Source of the DNA: an uncultured Prevotella sp.
Lineage (GTDB): Bacteria; Bacteroidota; Bacteroidia; Bacteroidales; Bacteroidaceae
Direction of reading: 5' to 3'
NCBI GenBank assembly: GCA_900543975.1
Contig: UQTI01000068.1
Location: 1-15,526, forward strand
Length of the DNA: 15,526 nucleotides
The position numbers and the translations under genes were made by a program. This document shows, piece after piece, positions 6,592 through 13,731 of this stretch; within the stretch, counting starts at the first letter, position 1; every line of letters begins with the position of its first letter. The notes beneath the pieces were generated by a model. The model was not told where the DNA came from. It made no database searches and saw only the letters and a program-made list of their open reading frames with translations.

Positions 6592-7770
6592 ATGACACAA
6601 TTTAATTTTGACAAACTGACCCAGCGACGCGGCACCAACTCATACAAATGGGACGAGACCGACGACCCCGACGTGATACCCGTATGGGTGGCCGACATGG
6701 ACTTTGAGACAGCTCCTTGCATCGTCAGGGCGCTGCAGGAACGTGTGGCGCACGGCATCTTTGGCTACACCTTCGTGCCAGAGAGCTATTATGAGGCCGT
6801 GATCAGTTGGTTCCGGCGCCGACACCATTGGCGCATCGACCGCAGCTGGATTGAATATACATCTGGCGTGGTGCCAGCCCTCTCGGCCACCATCAAGGCC
6901 CTCACGCAACCGGGCGACAAGGTGCTGGTTCAGACACCCGTCTACAACTGCTTCTTCTCATCCATCCGCAACAACGGTTGCGAGATTGTGGAAAGCCCAT
7001 TGCAACGCTCTGCCAACACTTATGTCATCAATTTTGACGACCTCGAGCAGAAGCTATCCGACCCTGCCGTGAAGCTGTTCGTCCTCTGCAACCCTCACAA
7101 CCCTGCGGGCCGCGTGTGGACACCCGACGAACTGCGCCGCATGAACGACCTGTGCCTGCGCCACGACGTGCGTGTGGTGAGCGACGAGATTCACTGCGAG
7201 CTCACCATGCCTGGCTACACCTACACGCCCTTTGCCAGCGTGAGCGACGAGTGTCTCAACAACTCGGTGACGCTCAACTCGCCATCGAAGTCGTTCAACA
7301 CCGCCGGCCTGCAAATTGCCAACATCATCAGCAACGATGCCACCATACGCCAACGCATCAACCGCGCCATCAACATTAACGAGGTGTGCGACGTCAACCC
7401 CTTCGGCGTCATAGCCCTACAGGCTGCCTACAACGAGGGCGAAGCATGGCTCGACGCTCTGAAAGCATATCTCCATGCCAATTACGTCGCCCTGCAAGCC
7501 TTCTTTAGCGAGCATCTGCCACAGCTTGCCGTGACCAAACTCGAGGGCACATACCTTGTGTGGGTAGACATAAGCTCCACGGGGCTCGATGCCGACACGC
7601 TGACCGACCGTCTGCTGCACGAAGCCAAGGTTATGGTGAACAGCGGAACGATGTATGGACGCGAGGCGGGTAAGCAGTTTATCCGCATCAACATTGCCTG
7701 TCCGAAAGCACGACTGATGGAAGCATTGAAACGCATAAAGCTTGAAATAGACAACCTATCAACCCTTTAA
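6592..7770 (+). CDS. PLP-dependent aminotransferase, MalY/PatB (C-S lyase) type
   Basis: A 392-residue fold-type I PLP enzyme. The MalY/PatB group cleaves cystathionine or cysteine C-S bonds, releasing a thiol or H2S, pyruvate and ammonia. Markers: N-terminal FNFDKLTQRRGTNSYKWD and IPVWVADMDFETAP, the PLP-anchoring CNPHNPAGRVW (about 166-176), VVSDEIHCEL with Asp198, and the Schiff-base lysine Lys233 in NSPSKSFNTAGLQ, the same number as in E. coli MalY as I recall it. The carboxylate-binding arginine is probably in KQFIRINIACP. The frame opens at a GTG (6556), but the ATG at 6592 with AAAGGA upstream gives the family's usual N-terminus. cutC follows after 5 nt, so the two are co-transcribed. 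Exact substrate is not determinable. Confidence 0.92.
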   Translation: MTQFNFDKLTQRRGTNSYKWDETDDPDVIPVWVADMDFETAPCIVRALQERVAHGIFGYTFVPESYYEAVISWFRRRHHWRIDRSWIEYTSGVVPALSATIKALTQPGDKVLVQTPVYNCFFSSIRNNGCEIVESPLQRSANTYVINFDDLEQKLSDPAVKLFVLCNPHNPAGRVWTPDELRRMNDLCLRHDVRVVSDEIHCELTMPGYTYTPFASVSDECLNNSVTLNSPSKSFNTAGLQIANIISNDATIRQRINRAININEVCDVNPFGVIALQAAYNEGEAWLDALKAYLHANYVALQAFFSEHLPQLAVTKLEGTYLVWVDISSTGLDADTLTDRLLHEAKVMVNSGTMYGREAGKQFIRINIACPKARLMEALKRIKLEIDNLSTL

Positions 7771-7775
7771 AAGAT

Positions 7776-8525
7776 ATGAGAGACAATTATAAATTTGAGA
7801 TTTGCGCCAACGGCGTAGAGAGCTGTATCGCCGCACAAGAAGGCGGTGCCGACCGTGTAGAGTTGTGCGCCGGCATACCCGAAGGAGGCACTACCCCATC
7901 GTATGGTGAGATAAAGACCGCACGCCGCGTGCTCACGACAACACGCCTGCATGTCATAATACGTCCGCGCGGCGGCGACTTCCTCTACTCGCCCCTCGAA
8001 CTGGAGCGCATGGCTGCCGACATCGACATTGCCCGTGAGCTTGGAGCCGACGGCGTGGTGTTTGGCTGTCTACGCCCCGACGGCAGTCTTGACACCGAGG
8101 CCAACGCCATGCTCATGGAGCACGCCAAAGGCCTGTCGGTGACCTTTCACCGCGCCTTCGACCGTTGCGCCGACCCGCGCAAAGCCCTTGAAGAGCTGAT
8201 AGCCCAAGGCTTCGACCGCATTCTCACCTCCGGCCAGCAGCCCACAGCCCTTGAGGGCACACCCCTGCTGAAAGAGCTGCATGAGCAGGCCAATGGCCGC
8301 ATCATTCTCTTGGCCGGTTGCGGCGTGAACGAACAAAACATTGCAACCATAGCACAGGCAACAGCCATTCACGAGTTTCATTTCTCGGCACGCACAGCCG
8401 TAAAGAGCAAAATGATGTTCAGCAACCCCGATGTCTACATGGGCGCCAAGGATGCCGATGAAGACACGCTAAACATAACGTCTGCCGAGAGAGTGGCCAA
8501 CACCATTGCGCAGCTGTGCAAATAG
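7776..8525 (+). CDS. cutC: CutC family protein (PF03932)
   Basis: A 249-residue TIM-barrel protein of the CutC family. It begins with the typical FEICANGVESCIAAQEGGAD and RVELCAG, followed by EGGTTPSYGEI, IRPRGGDFLYS, LGADGVVFGCL, VTFHRAFDRC, RILTSGQQPTA and EFHFSARTAVKS, all family hallmarks, and it is full length. The family was named for copper homeostasis in E. coli, but that role is disputed and the biochemical function is unsettled. It starts 5 nt after the aminotransferase stop, as in an operon. It ends in TAG, the only chromosomal gene in this window to do so, which matters when interpreting the TAG-rich frame at 13366-14451. Confidence 0.94.
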   Translation: MRDNYKFEICANGVESCIAAQEGGADRVELCAGIPEGGTTPSYGEIKTARRVLTTTRLHVIIRPRGGDFLYSPLELERMAADIDIARELGADGVVFGCLRPDGSLDTEANAMLMEHAKGLSVTFHRAFDRCADPRKALEELIAQGFDRILTSGQQPTALEGTPLLKELHEQANGRIILLAGCGVNEQNIATIAQATAIHEFHFSARTAVKSKMMFSNPDVYMGAKDADEDTLNITSAERVANTIAQLCK

Positions 8526-8565
8526 AGAGTCTCGCAACGTGACAAACCATCTGTATAAAAACGAA

Positions 8566-9219
8566 ATGACAAACCTGAAAATGCTCGCCGTATGGCTCAG
8601 CCGCATAGGCCACTGCCGCGGATTCGGTGTGCAGTCGCCATCGGCTTACGCGTTCATACGCTACGTCATAAACGAGCATTATCCTTATTATGCTTACGAT
8701 GACATGCTTAAGGCGTGGCCCGACATCAAAGGACTGCGTCTCAAGCTGTGCCGTCTCTATTTTCGCTTGGCCAACTATGCACAAGCCCAGCAATGGACAT
8801 GGTGCGGCACATTGCCGGAAGCAGAGAAACAACACATCGGTCGCGGCTGCCACAACACAAAAGTTGAGACGACGCAAGCATCACAACCGTCACAGCCAGC
8901 CATGCTGTCAGCCATGCAAGCCAACGCCACAGTAGGCATAGTCTCTCTATCTGCCACCGAAGACGAGCGCCAAACGTTTGCCGAACAGTTTGTTTCAGCA
9001 AAAGCCTGCAACCGCGACAACGGCAACGCCCTTGCAAGCGCCGTAAACGAAGAAAAGACAATGCTCATAATAGAAGGCATTGGCCACGACACCACAGCAA
9101 AAGCCATCTGGCAAAAGCTTGTCAACGACAGACGTGTGGGCATAACATTCGACCTCTACTACTGCGGCATCGCTTTCTTCGACAAGCGCTTCAAGCAAAA
9201 TTACATAGTAAATTTCTAA
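8566..9219 (+). CDS. Degenerate class I methyltransferase-like protein
   Basis: A 217-residue protein from the ATG at 8566; the frame opens further upstream (TTG 8506, GTG 8539) but overlaps cutC. Its ends resemble a Bacteroidota methyltransferase-like family: N-terminal HCRGFGVQSPSAYAFIRYVI and a C-terminal part with GITFDLYYCGIAFFDKR and FKQNYIVNF. LCRLYFRLANYAQ resembles the segment just before SAM motif I, but the glycine-rich SAM loop is absent: the corresponding stretch reads WTWCGTLPEAEKQHIGRGC. The middle (about 100-150) is Gln/Ser/Ala-rich and variable. Loss of SAM binding is my inference, and the family assignment is from memory. It sits 40 nt after cutC and 27 nt before the adenosyltransferase, so it is probably in the same operon. 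Confidence 0.7.
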   Translation: MTNLKMLAVWLSRIGHCRGFGVQSPSAYAFIRYVINEHYPYYAYDDMLKAWPDIKGLRLKLCRLYFRLANYAQAQQWTWCGTLPEAEKQHIGRGCHNTKVETTQASQPSQPAMLSAMQANATVGIVSLSATEDERQTFAEQFVSAKACNRDNGNALASAVNEEKTMLIIEGIGHDTTAKAIWQKLVNDRRVGITFDLYYCGIAFFDKRFKQNYIVNF

Positions 9220-9246
9220 ACCCACCACGACCTAACAATAAAGACA

Positions 9247-9819
9247 ATGACAATCTACACACGCCATGGCGACAAAGCCCAAACCACAACGTTCGACGGC
9301 GACAGGGTGCTCAAGACCTCACCCACCATCAACGCCTACGGCGACATTGACGAGCTCACATCACATCTCGGTCTGCTGAAAGCTCTCATGGCTCAAGCAC
9401 AAGACAAAGACACGCACAACGACAGCATGGCAGACGAGCAAACATACATAGAGCATCTGCAACGCCACCTCCTTGCCGTGGGATGGTGTCTCATGAGCAA
9501 CCGATCCACCGCAGAAGTGTCCTTTACCGACCTCACAAAAGAGATGGAGCAACGCATAGACCTCATCAACGCCGAGCTGCCACCCCTACACACCTTCGTC
9601 ATACCAGGCAACACCGTGGCCGAAGCCCAATGTCATGTCTGCCGAACGGTCTGCCGACGAGCCGAACGAGCCATCGATGCCGTGGCAGAAGAGAGGGTCA
9701 TAAACCCCGATGTGCTTGCTTTTATGAACCGTTTTTCCGATTATCTCTTTGTTTTAGCCCGCAAATTAAACTTTATTGCACATAAGGAAGAAAAAAGATG
9801 GAATAAAACTTGCAGATAA
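9247..9819 (+). CDS. pduO: Cob(I)yrinic acid a,c-diamide / cob(I)alamin adenosyltransferase, PduO type
   Basis: A 190-residue PduO-type ATP:corrinoid adenosyltransferase, which transfers adenosyl from ATP to Co(I) corrinoid to make coenzyme B12. Visible motifs: the N-terminal ATP loop TIYTRHGDKAQTTTFDG, INAYGDIDELTSHLGLLKA, the active-site RRAERAI (about 153-159) and the C-terminal NRFSDYLFVLARKLNFIAH. The trimeric helical-bundle fold and length fit the family. It is last in the run beginning with the aminotransferase; no terminator is visible directly after it. The promoter of the next gene overlaps its final codons. The substrate could be cobalamin or an earlier corrinoid. Confidence 0.95.
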   Translation: MTIYTRHGDKAQTTTFDGDRVLKTSPTINAYGDIDELTSHLGLLKALMAQAQDKDTHNDSMADEQTYIEHLQRHLLAVGWCLMSNRSTAEVSFTDLTKEMEQRIDLINAELPPLHTFVIPGNTVAEAQCHVCRTVCRRAERAIDAVAEERVINPDVLAFMNRFSDYLFVLARKLNFIAHKEEKRWNKTCR

Positions 9820-9839
9820 GAAGAAAATTACTATTTTTG
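9810..9839 (+). promoter_or_regulatory. Promoter of the DUF2795 gene
   Basis: TTG (9810-9812), 19 nt, then TATTTTTG (9832-9839). The -33 element lies in the last codons of the adenosyltransferase gene. The predicted start near 9846 gives an A-rich leader of about 75 nt. Confidence 0.65.
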
Positions 9840-9921
9840 CAGCCATAAAAACAAAAGTACGCCCCTAAACAAAGGACAAAGCATTTAAAAACAGACAATA
9901 ACAACAAAAAAACAGAACAAT

Positions 9922-10143
9922 ATGTATTGGACACTTGAACTTGCCTCAAAGCTGGAAGATGCGCCATGGCCTGCAACAAAAGATGAGCTTATCGACTATG
10001 CGATGCGCTCAGGCGCGCCTTTAGAGGTTTTGGAAAACTTGCAGGAGATTGAAGACGAAGGCGATGTGTACGAGAGCATCGAAGACATCTGGCCCGACTA
10101 TCCCACAAAAGAAGATTTCCTCTTCAACGAGGACGAATACTAA
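9922..10143 (+). CDS. DUF2795 domain protein
   Basis: A 73-residue acidic protein beginning MYWTLELASKLEDAPWPATK, continuing with DELIDYAMRSGAPLEVLENL and ending in an Asp/Glu-rich tail (EIEDEGDVYESIEDIWPDYP). I recognise this as DUF2795, a small conserved Bacteroidota protein of unknown function whose helical core resembles a winged-helix-like fold. It has its own promoter and a strong terminator, so it is a separate unit. It marks the last chromosomal gene before the AT-rich mobile region. Confidence 0.9.
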   Translation: MYWTLELASKLEDAPWPATKDELIDYAMRSGAPLEVLENLQEIEDEGDVYESIEDIWPDYPTKEDFLFNEDEY

Positions 10144-10184
10144 TCGCTCAAATAACTGTGTAAACAGCTTAAAGTGTTGAATAT

Positions 10185-10230
10185 AAGCGGTATAGAAATT
10201 ATACAACAACATTTCTATACCGCTTTTTCC
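10185..10230 (+). terminator. Rho-independent terminator after the DUF2795 gene
   Basis: A perfect 15-bp stem pairs AAGCGGTATAGAAAT (10185-10199) with ATTTCTATACCGCTT (10211-10225) around an 11-nt loop and runs into TTTTTCC. It lies 41 nt after the stop codon and is the last chromosomal landmark before the integrase. Confidence 0.9.
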
Positions 10231-10274
10231 GTTCTTTTACCGCCAAATAAACTGCTCAAATAAGTATATTTTGA

Positions 10275-10335
10275 AGAATTAAATGATCAATAATCGGTAA
10301 TTTCTGAATTCTTTCTTCGCTGATCATTTAATTCT
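10275..10335. repeat. 15-bp inverted repeat before the integrase gene
   Basis: Arms AGAATTAAATGATCA (10275-10289) and TGATCATTTAATTCT (10321-10335) are exact inverted copies separated by 31 nt. Each holds the palindrome TGATCA. The right arm falls about where the -33 region of the putative integrase promoter would be (TATCTTCG at 10351-10358, one base off consensus). It could be an operator, an excisionase or integrase arm site, or part of the attachment site. Sequence alone does not decide. Confidence 0.7.
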
Positions 10336-10395
10336 GATAAACTTTTCTGCTATCTTCGCGTATATAGTGCATAAATCAAATTTAGATAATTGTAT

Positions 10396-11757
10396 ATGGG
10401 AAGAATATCGCGAAGCTATCCAAAAGGAAAATTAAAATTGCGTGCACCAAAGAAAGCACAACCTGACAAGAAGTACCAAATCTATATCGAATACAACTGG
10501 CAAGCAGACAATGCCCGCAAGTCTACCGGCATAAGTGTGTTTGCTAAAGAGTGGAACGACAAGGGGTATGGTGGAATCGGAGAGATACGCGCCACAGCAA
10601 ACACAGACTACAAATACTACAACAATGCCCTGCACAAACGTATCGAAGACATAGATATGAAGATACACCAGTATTACGAGATTCATCAACACATCACCTG
10701 CGACATTATCCGCTCATTTCTTGACGATAATGATGAAGTGTTACGTCCCGATGGAGGCAAGGACTTCATAACATTCGCTAAAGAACTGATAGAAAGCCGT
10801 TATAATAAAGGTAAAATAGGCGTGAGCACATGGAAGAATGGTATCTCATATCTGAATAAGTTTGAAGAATATCTGCTACTTGAACACAAAGGAACCCATG
10901 GTGAGCATAAGGAACTGATATATGTCTCAGAGATAAACGAGGACTTGCTTATTGATTTTCGAAAATACCGCTTCCTTGCCAAGAAGAAAACAACGACAGT
11001 AAACAAGACACTTAGTCCGATACTCCAAGCGTGTGAATATGCTTGTCAGTTGGGTTATGTATCTCATCACCTAAACGCTGCTCTACAAGACTTGTATATG
11101 AAGGAAGAGGACAGACTTGACGATGAAGAGAATAACATAAAATATCTGAGACAGGAACAGCTCGAAGAATTGGTGGCTGCTTATGATGCTGTAGAACAAC
11201 CCAGACGAAAGGAGTTTCTTGAAATGTGGCTTTTTGCCTTCCATGCTTGTGGAATGCGTATGGTGGATGTAATGACACTGCGATGGAAGGACATTGATTT
11301 CAAGAATAGGGTTATCCGTAAGGTGCAGGTCAAGACTCGTAACCGCAATACTATACCGTTGAACGAACCTGTATTTCGTATCCTCGACAAATGGAAAGGC
11401 AGAAACAAAGTCTTTGTCTTTGACTTACTGCCAGAGAATTTTGACTTGAATGATAATGAAGCTATCTACCGTCGCCGAAACTCTTGGAACAATACAATTA
11501 ATACGTCGCTCCGTGCCATTTCACATGGACTGAAATGGAAACAAGATTTGACTTTTCATGTCGCTCGCCACACTTGGTCAGTCCTTGCCCTTGCCACAGG
11601 AGCCGACATCAGCGAGATAAGTCGATTGTTGGGGCATACGACAACAGGAGTAACAGAAAGAGTCTATGCAGAGTTCCTACCAGATAATCTTGCGTCTGTA
11701 GTAGACAAACTCGGTTTCGACTTTGTCCCAAAGATTGATGGGAAAAAGACAGCGTGA
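10396..11757 (+). CDS. Tyrosine-type integrase of a mobile element
   Basis: A 453-residue site-specific recombinase of the kind found in Bacteroidales integrative elements and prophages. The N-terminal third (about 1-110) is an arm-binding-type domain rich in basic and aromatic residues, with WQADNARKSTGISVFAKEWN. A SAM-like core-binding domain spans about 120-235. The catalytic domain spans about 245-440 with Arg288 (ACGMRMVDV), Lys313 (VQVKTRNRNT), His388 and Arg391 (HVARHTW), His414 (LLGHTTTG) and nucleophile Tyr424 (ERVYAEF). All catalytic residues are intact, so it is probably active. I chose the ATG at 10396 over the TTG at 10390. It is AT-richer than the genes to its left, faces into the accessory region, and ends at a bidirectional terminator shared with the convergent serine recombinase. 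Confidence 0.93.
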   Translation: MGRISRSYPKGKLKLRAPKKAQPDKKYQIYIEYNWQADNARKSTGISVFAKEWNDKGYGGIGEIRATANTDYKYYNNALHKRIEDIDMKIHQYYEIHQHITCDIIRSFLDDNDEVLRPDGGKDFITFAKELIESRYNKGKIGVSTWKNGISYLNKFEEYLLLEHKGTHGEHKELIYVSEINEDLLIDFRKYRFLAKKKTTTVNKTLSPILQACEYACQLGYVSHHLNAALQDLYMKEEDRLDDEENNIKYLRQEQLEELVAAYDAVEQPRRKEFLEMWLFAFHACGMRMVDVMTLRWKDIDFKNRVIRKVQVKTRNRNTIPLNEPVFRILDKWKGRNKVFVFDLLPENFDLNDNEAIYRRRNSWNNTINTSLRAISHGLKWKQDLTFHVARHTWSVLALATGADISEISRLLGHTTTGVTERVYAEFLPDNLASVVDKLGFDFVPKIDGKKTA

Positions 11758-11779
11758 GGTTTAAGCATGAGAACGAAAA

Positions 11780-11824
11780 CAGGCACTCCTGATAAAACTC
11801 AGAGAGTGCCTGAAAAAACTTTTT
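11780..11824. terminator. Bidirectional terminator between integrase and serine recombinase
   Basis: CAGGCACTC (11780-11788) pairs with GAGTGCCTG (11804-11812). An inner CTGA / TCAG continues the stem past a single-base bulge to a 6-nt loop. On the minus strand it is followed directly by TTTTCG; on the plus strand TTTTT comes 8 nt later. It lies between convergent genes and suits both. Confidence 0.75.
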
Positions 11825-11876
11825 ACGAATAAAAAGCTCTATATGAGCTATTATATTTATCAGTAATAAAAAGGAG

Positions 11877-12497
11877 TTATATAAAAGTCTTACATTTTCT
11901 GATAGTATTCACAGATATACCTGTTGCATTGCTTATGTCTCGAAGACTTACGCCTTTTTTCAATAACCGGATGACATCTTTGTATTGTTCAAGAAACTGC
12001 TCTTCACTTTTACGATAACCAGTCTTACGACCAACTTTACCGTTGTTGGCTCGGAAATTATTGTAACCACTTTCCATACGTTCCTTTATTGTCTTGCGTT
12101 CCATACGGGCTACTTCTGCCAAGATAGTAATCATAAACTGACTCATGGGATTTATTTTTCCATCTTGGGTAAGAGTCTCAATGTTGTAGTTCATGATATA
12201 CAATGAGACTTTAGCCTTGTTGAGCTTTTCAATAGCGGTAAGCACTTGCAGAGTATCACGGCCCAAACGAGAAAGTTCCGTGACCAATACCTTATTTATA
12301 TTATGCGCGCGCACGTATGCGAGGAGGGCAGTCAATTCCTTACGTTCCTCATTTTTCTTTGCTCCACTCACCTTTTCCGTAAATGTTTCTGCAATACTCC
12401 AATTATGTCTCTCGGCAAGCAGAGTTAAGTCTGAGACTTGTCGTTCATAGTCTTGGATTTGTGTTGAGACTCGGCAAAATAATACGACTTGTTCCAT
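11877..12497 (-). CDS. Serine recombinase, resolvase/invertase family
   Basis: A 206-residue small serine recombinase. The N-terminal catalytic domain (about 1-145) has the nucleophile Ser11 in FCRVSTQIQDYERQ, the active-site segment VTELSRLGRDT, and AEVARMERKTIKERMESG leading into the long connecting helix. A C-terminal helix-turn-helix of Hin/resolvase type (about 180-202) reads KGVSLRDISNATGISVNTIR. Length fits the small resolvase/invertase group rather than large serine integrases. The frame extends to an ATG at 12536, but the ATG at 12497 gives the usual N-terminus MEQVVLFCRVS. It may resolve multimers, invert a segment or cause phase variation elsewhere; no inverted repeat pair consistent with an invertible segment is obvious here. 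Confidence 0.92.
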   Translation of the reverse strand: MEQVVLFCRVSTQIQDYERQVSDLTLLAERHNWSIAETFTEKVSGAKKNEERKELTALLAYVRAHNINKVLVTELSRLGRDTLQVLTAIEKLNKAKVSLYIMNYNIETLTQDGKINPMSQFMITILAEVARMERKTIKERMESGYNNFRANNGKVGRKTGYRKSEEQFLEQYKDVIRLLKKGVSLRDISNATGISVNTIRKCKTFI

Positions 12498-12615
12498 ATC
12501 TGTGTCTTTGATTGTTTGTCCACCTCGAAGATACATGGTATTTGGAATATACGAAAAACAACTATGCTAAACTGCATCGAAATAATCTAAAAGGTTATAT
12601 TGATACTGAAATCAA

Positions 12616-12628
12616 GCTTATAATAAGC
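12616..12628. repeat. Short palindrome upstream of the serine recombinase
   Basis: GCTTATAATAAGC is a perfect palindrome with 6-bp arms around one base, about 120 bp upstream of the recombinase ATG. TTGATAC occurs as a direct repeat on either side of it. It might be part of a res-type site for the recombinase, but this is inference. Confidence 0.35.
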
Positions 12629-12670
12629 CCTATATAAGATTAAATTGATACGGTTTTTATTTTGATGCGT

Positions 12671-12919
12671 TTACCCACGTTTTTCACTATACTTTCTCTG
12701 CCGGTAAACATAATTGTAAAGGCTATGCTTCTTCACATCAATACCATGATTGCGGGCATATTCATAATTCCATGAAACAGTTTCGTTTATGTTGTACCAT
12801 GCAGAGATTGGAGCCTTAGCATTACTTATTGGGTTTGATGCAACTGTAGTTGTAGGTTTGGGTTTGCCGCATGGTTCGATGTATATGGTAGTGGATGTAC
12901 TCCAGCATGAATTCATCAT
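12671..12919 (-). CDS. Hypothetical protein
   Basis: An 82-residue protein I do not recognise. The N-terminal half is rich in Ser, Thr, Pro and Lys (KPKPTTTVASNPISNAKAPI). The C-terminal half looks globular and basic: SAWYNINETVSWNYEYARNH, then a KKHSLYNYVYRQRKYSEK tail that could bind nucleic acid. Start codons ATG-ATG at 12919/12916 have no Shine-Dalgarno. The same frame stays open without an ATG for 27 more codons upstream and still reads protein-like (KLTCFIDKYYKDNSFHS), so either the true start is a non-ATG codon or the gene lost its 5' end. Two hairpins at 12990-13021 lie just beyond. It has the same orientation as the serine recombinase, separated by about 135 nt. Confidence 0.55.
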   Translation of the reverse strand: MMNSCWSTSTTIYIEPCGKPKPTTTVASNPISNAKAPISAWYNINETVSWNYEYARNHGIDVKKHSLYNYVYRQRKYSEKRG

Positions 12920-12989
12920 TGAATGGAAAGAGTTGTCTTTATAATATTTATCAATGAAACAGGTGAGTTTACTTAAATAAATGTCAGGG

Positions 12990-13021
12990 TGAGCGCGTTG
13001 CGCTCATTGGGGCTTCGCCCC
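12990..13021. repeat. Tandem GC-rich hairpins (REP-like)
   Basis: Two adjacent perfect hairpins: TGAGCGC-GTT-GCGCTCA (12990-13006) and GGGGC-TTC-GCCCC (13009-13021). This block is very GC-rich within an AT-rich region. Neither is followed by a T tract, so a terminator is unlikely. A REP-like dispersed repeat or a structured leader of the small minus-strand gene are possibilities. Confidence 0.6.
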
Positions 13022-13218
13022 TCTTATTCAGAAACTCTAAAAACACAGAGACAAAGTTTGTAGAACATAACATGTTGTTACAAGTATGTATAGTTTATGA
13101 TGTATTACATTAGGTTCATATTATGTAGATTAATTGTATTGAATAGTTCATGTTTATATTATTCATACATAGAATGAAGATGTTTATAGTATCATCTAAT
13201 ATAGCTTTGTAAAACATC

Positions 13219-13263
13219 GTTTTGACCTGTTTTTGACCTGTTGAATTGATCTGTTTTTGACTT
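13219..13263 (+). repeat. Iteron-like direct repeats GTTTTTGACCT
   Basis: Four tandem units: GTTTTGACCT (13219), GTTTTTGACCT (13229), a diverged GTTGAATTGATCT (13240) and GTTTTTGACTT (13253). Spacing is 10, 11 and 13 bp, about one helical turn, so bound proteins would sit on one face of the DNA. They end about 100 bp before the ATG at 13366, whose product contains a putative helix-turn-helix. Confidence 0.65.
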
Positions 13264-13365
13264 ATTATCTATGTAGATTATTTTTCATTATTCAATTAAA
13301 AATATTCGAAGAATAGGCTGTTTTCTGAATCCAAACAGATAAATACAACAAAAACATATTTACGA

Positions 13366-13725
13366 ATGAAAATAAAAGATATTTTAGAGGATTACTCTAT
13401 ACATCCCAATATTCCTGTGAAACATTTGGCCAATGATATAGAAAAGGTAATCGGTCAATTCAAAGACTCTTTAAAAGTAGGTATTTGCTCTCCCTCCCAA
13501 TTAATTTATAGCTATTGCAATTATTTTGATGACATAAAGAAAAGTTTTATACGATGTGTACTAAATAAAGAAAAGTCAAAGTCTGGTATATTTGTGTCTC
13601 AACACAAGGGATATTCCATTGCATCAGCCATGAAAGAAAAATTCGATTTTCATATATCAAAGATAAATCAACGAATGAGATATAGTTTAAGGAAACTGTA
13701 TGAGCTAACTCTTGTAGAGGTTTAG
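13366..13725 (+). CDS. Hypothetical protein (5' part of the TAG-interrupted frame)
   Basis: By the standard code this is a 119-residue protein of unknown family, beginning MKIKDILEDYSIHPNIPVKH and ending LRKLYELTLVEV. It is predicted helical and basic, with several Cys and Tyr residues and no signal peptide or membrane segment. It ends at TAG (13723). The next frame starts at an ATG only 6 nt later and in the same reading frame, so the two may be one protein (see 13366-14451). No Shine-Dalgarno precedes the ATG, normal for this phylum. Iteron-like repeats lie upstream. I know no homologue. Confidence 0.7.
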   Translation: MKIKDILEDYSIHPNIPVKHLANDIEKVIGQFKDSLKVGICSPSQLIYSYCNYFDDIKKSFIRCVLNKEKSKSGIFVSQHKGYSIASAMKEKFDFHISKINQRMRYSLRKLYELTLVEV

Positions 13726-13731
13726 CTTCTT

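Larger units (their letters stand above)
12920..13365. other. AT-rich intergenic region with short repeats
   Basis: No convincing gene by the standard code. From left to right it holds the tandem hairpins (12990-13021), an imperfect hairpin TTGTA-G-AACAT / ATGTT-GT-TACAA (13058-13083), an AT-rich tract with ATGTAGATTA at both 13123-13132 and 13271-13280, and the iteron-like repeats at 13219-13263. The mixture resembles an origin or regulatory region for the gene at 13366; that is inference. Confidence 0.5.

Noticed and set aside
8419..8877. 152-codon minus-strand frame
   Set aside because: It overlaps the cutC 3' end and the methyltransferase-like gene in antisense; the Cys/His/Arg-rich translation is a shadow.
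13072..13212. 46-codon frame interrupted only by TAG (13111, 13126, 13144) and ending in TAA
   Set aside because: It is suggestive next to the TAG-rich frame, but at this length in AT-rich DNA a frame lacking TAA and TGA is expected by chance, and the translation is low-complexity and hydrophobic.
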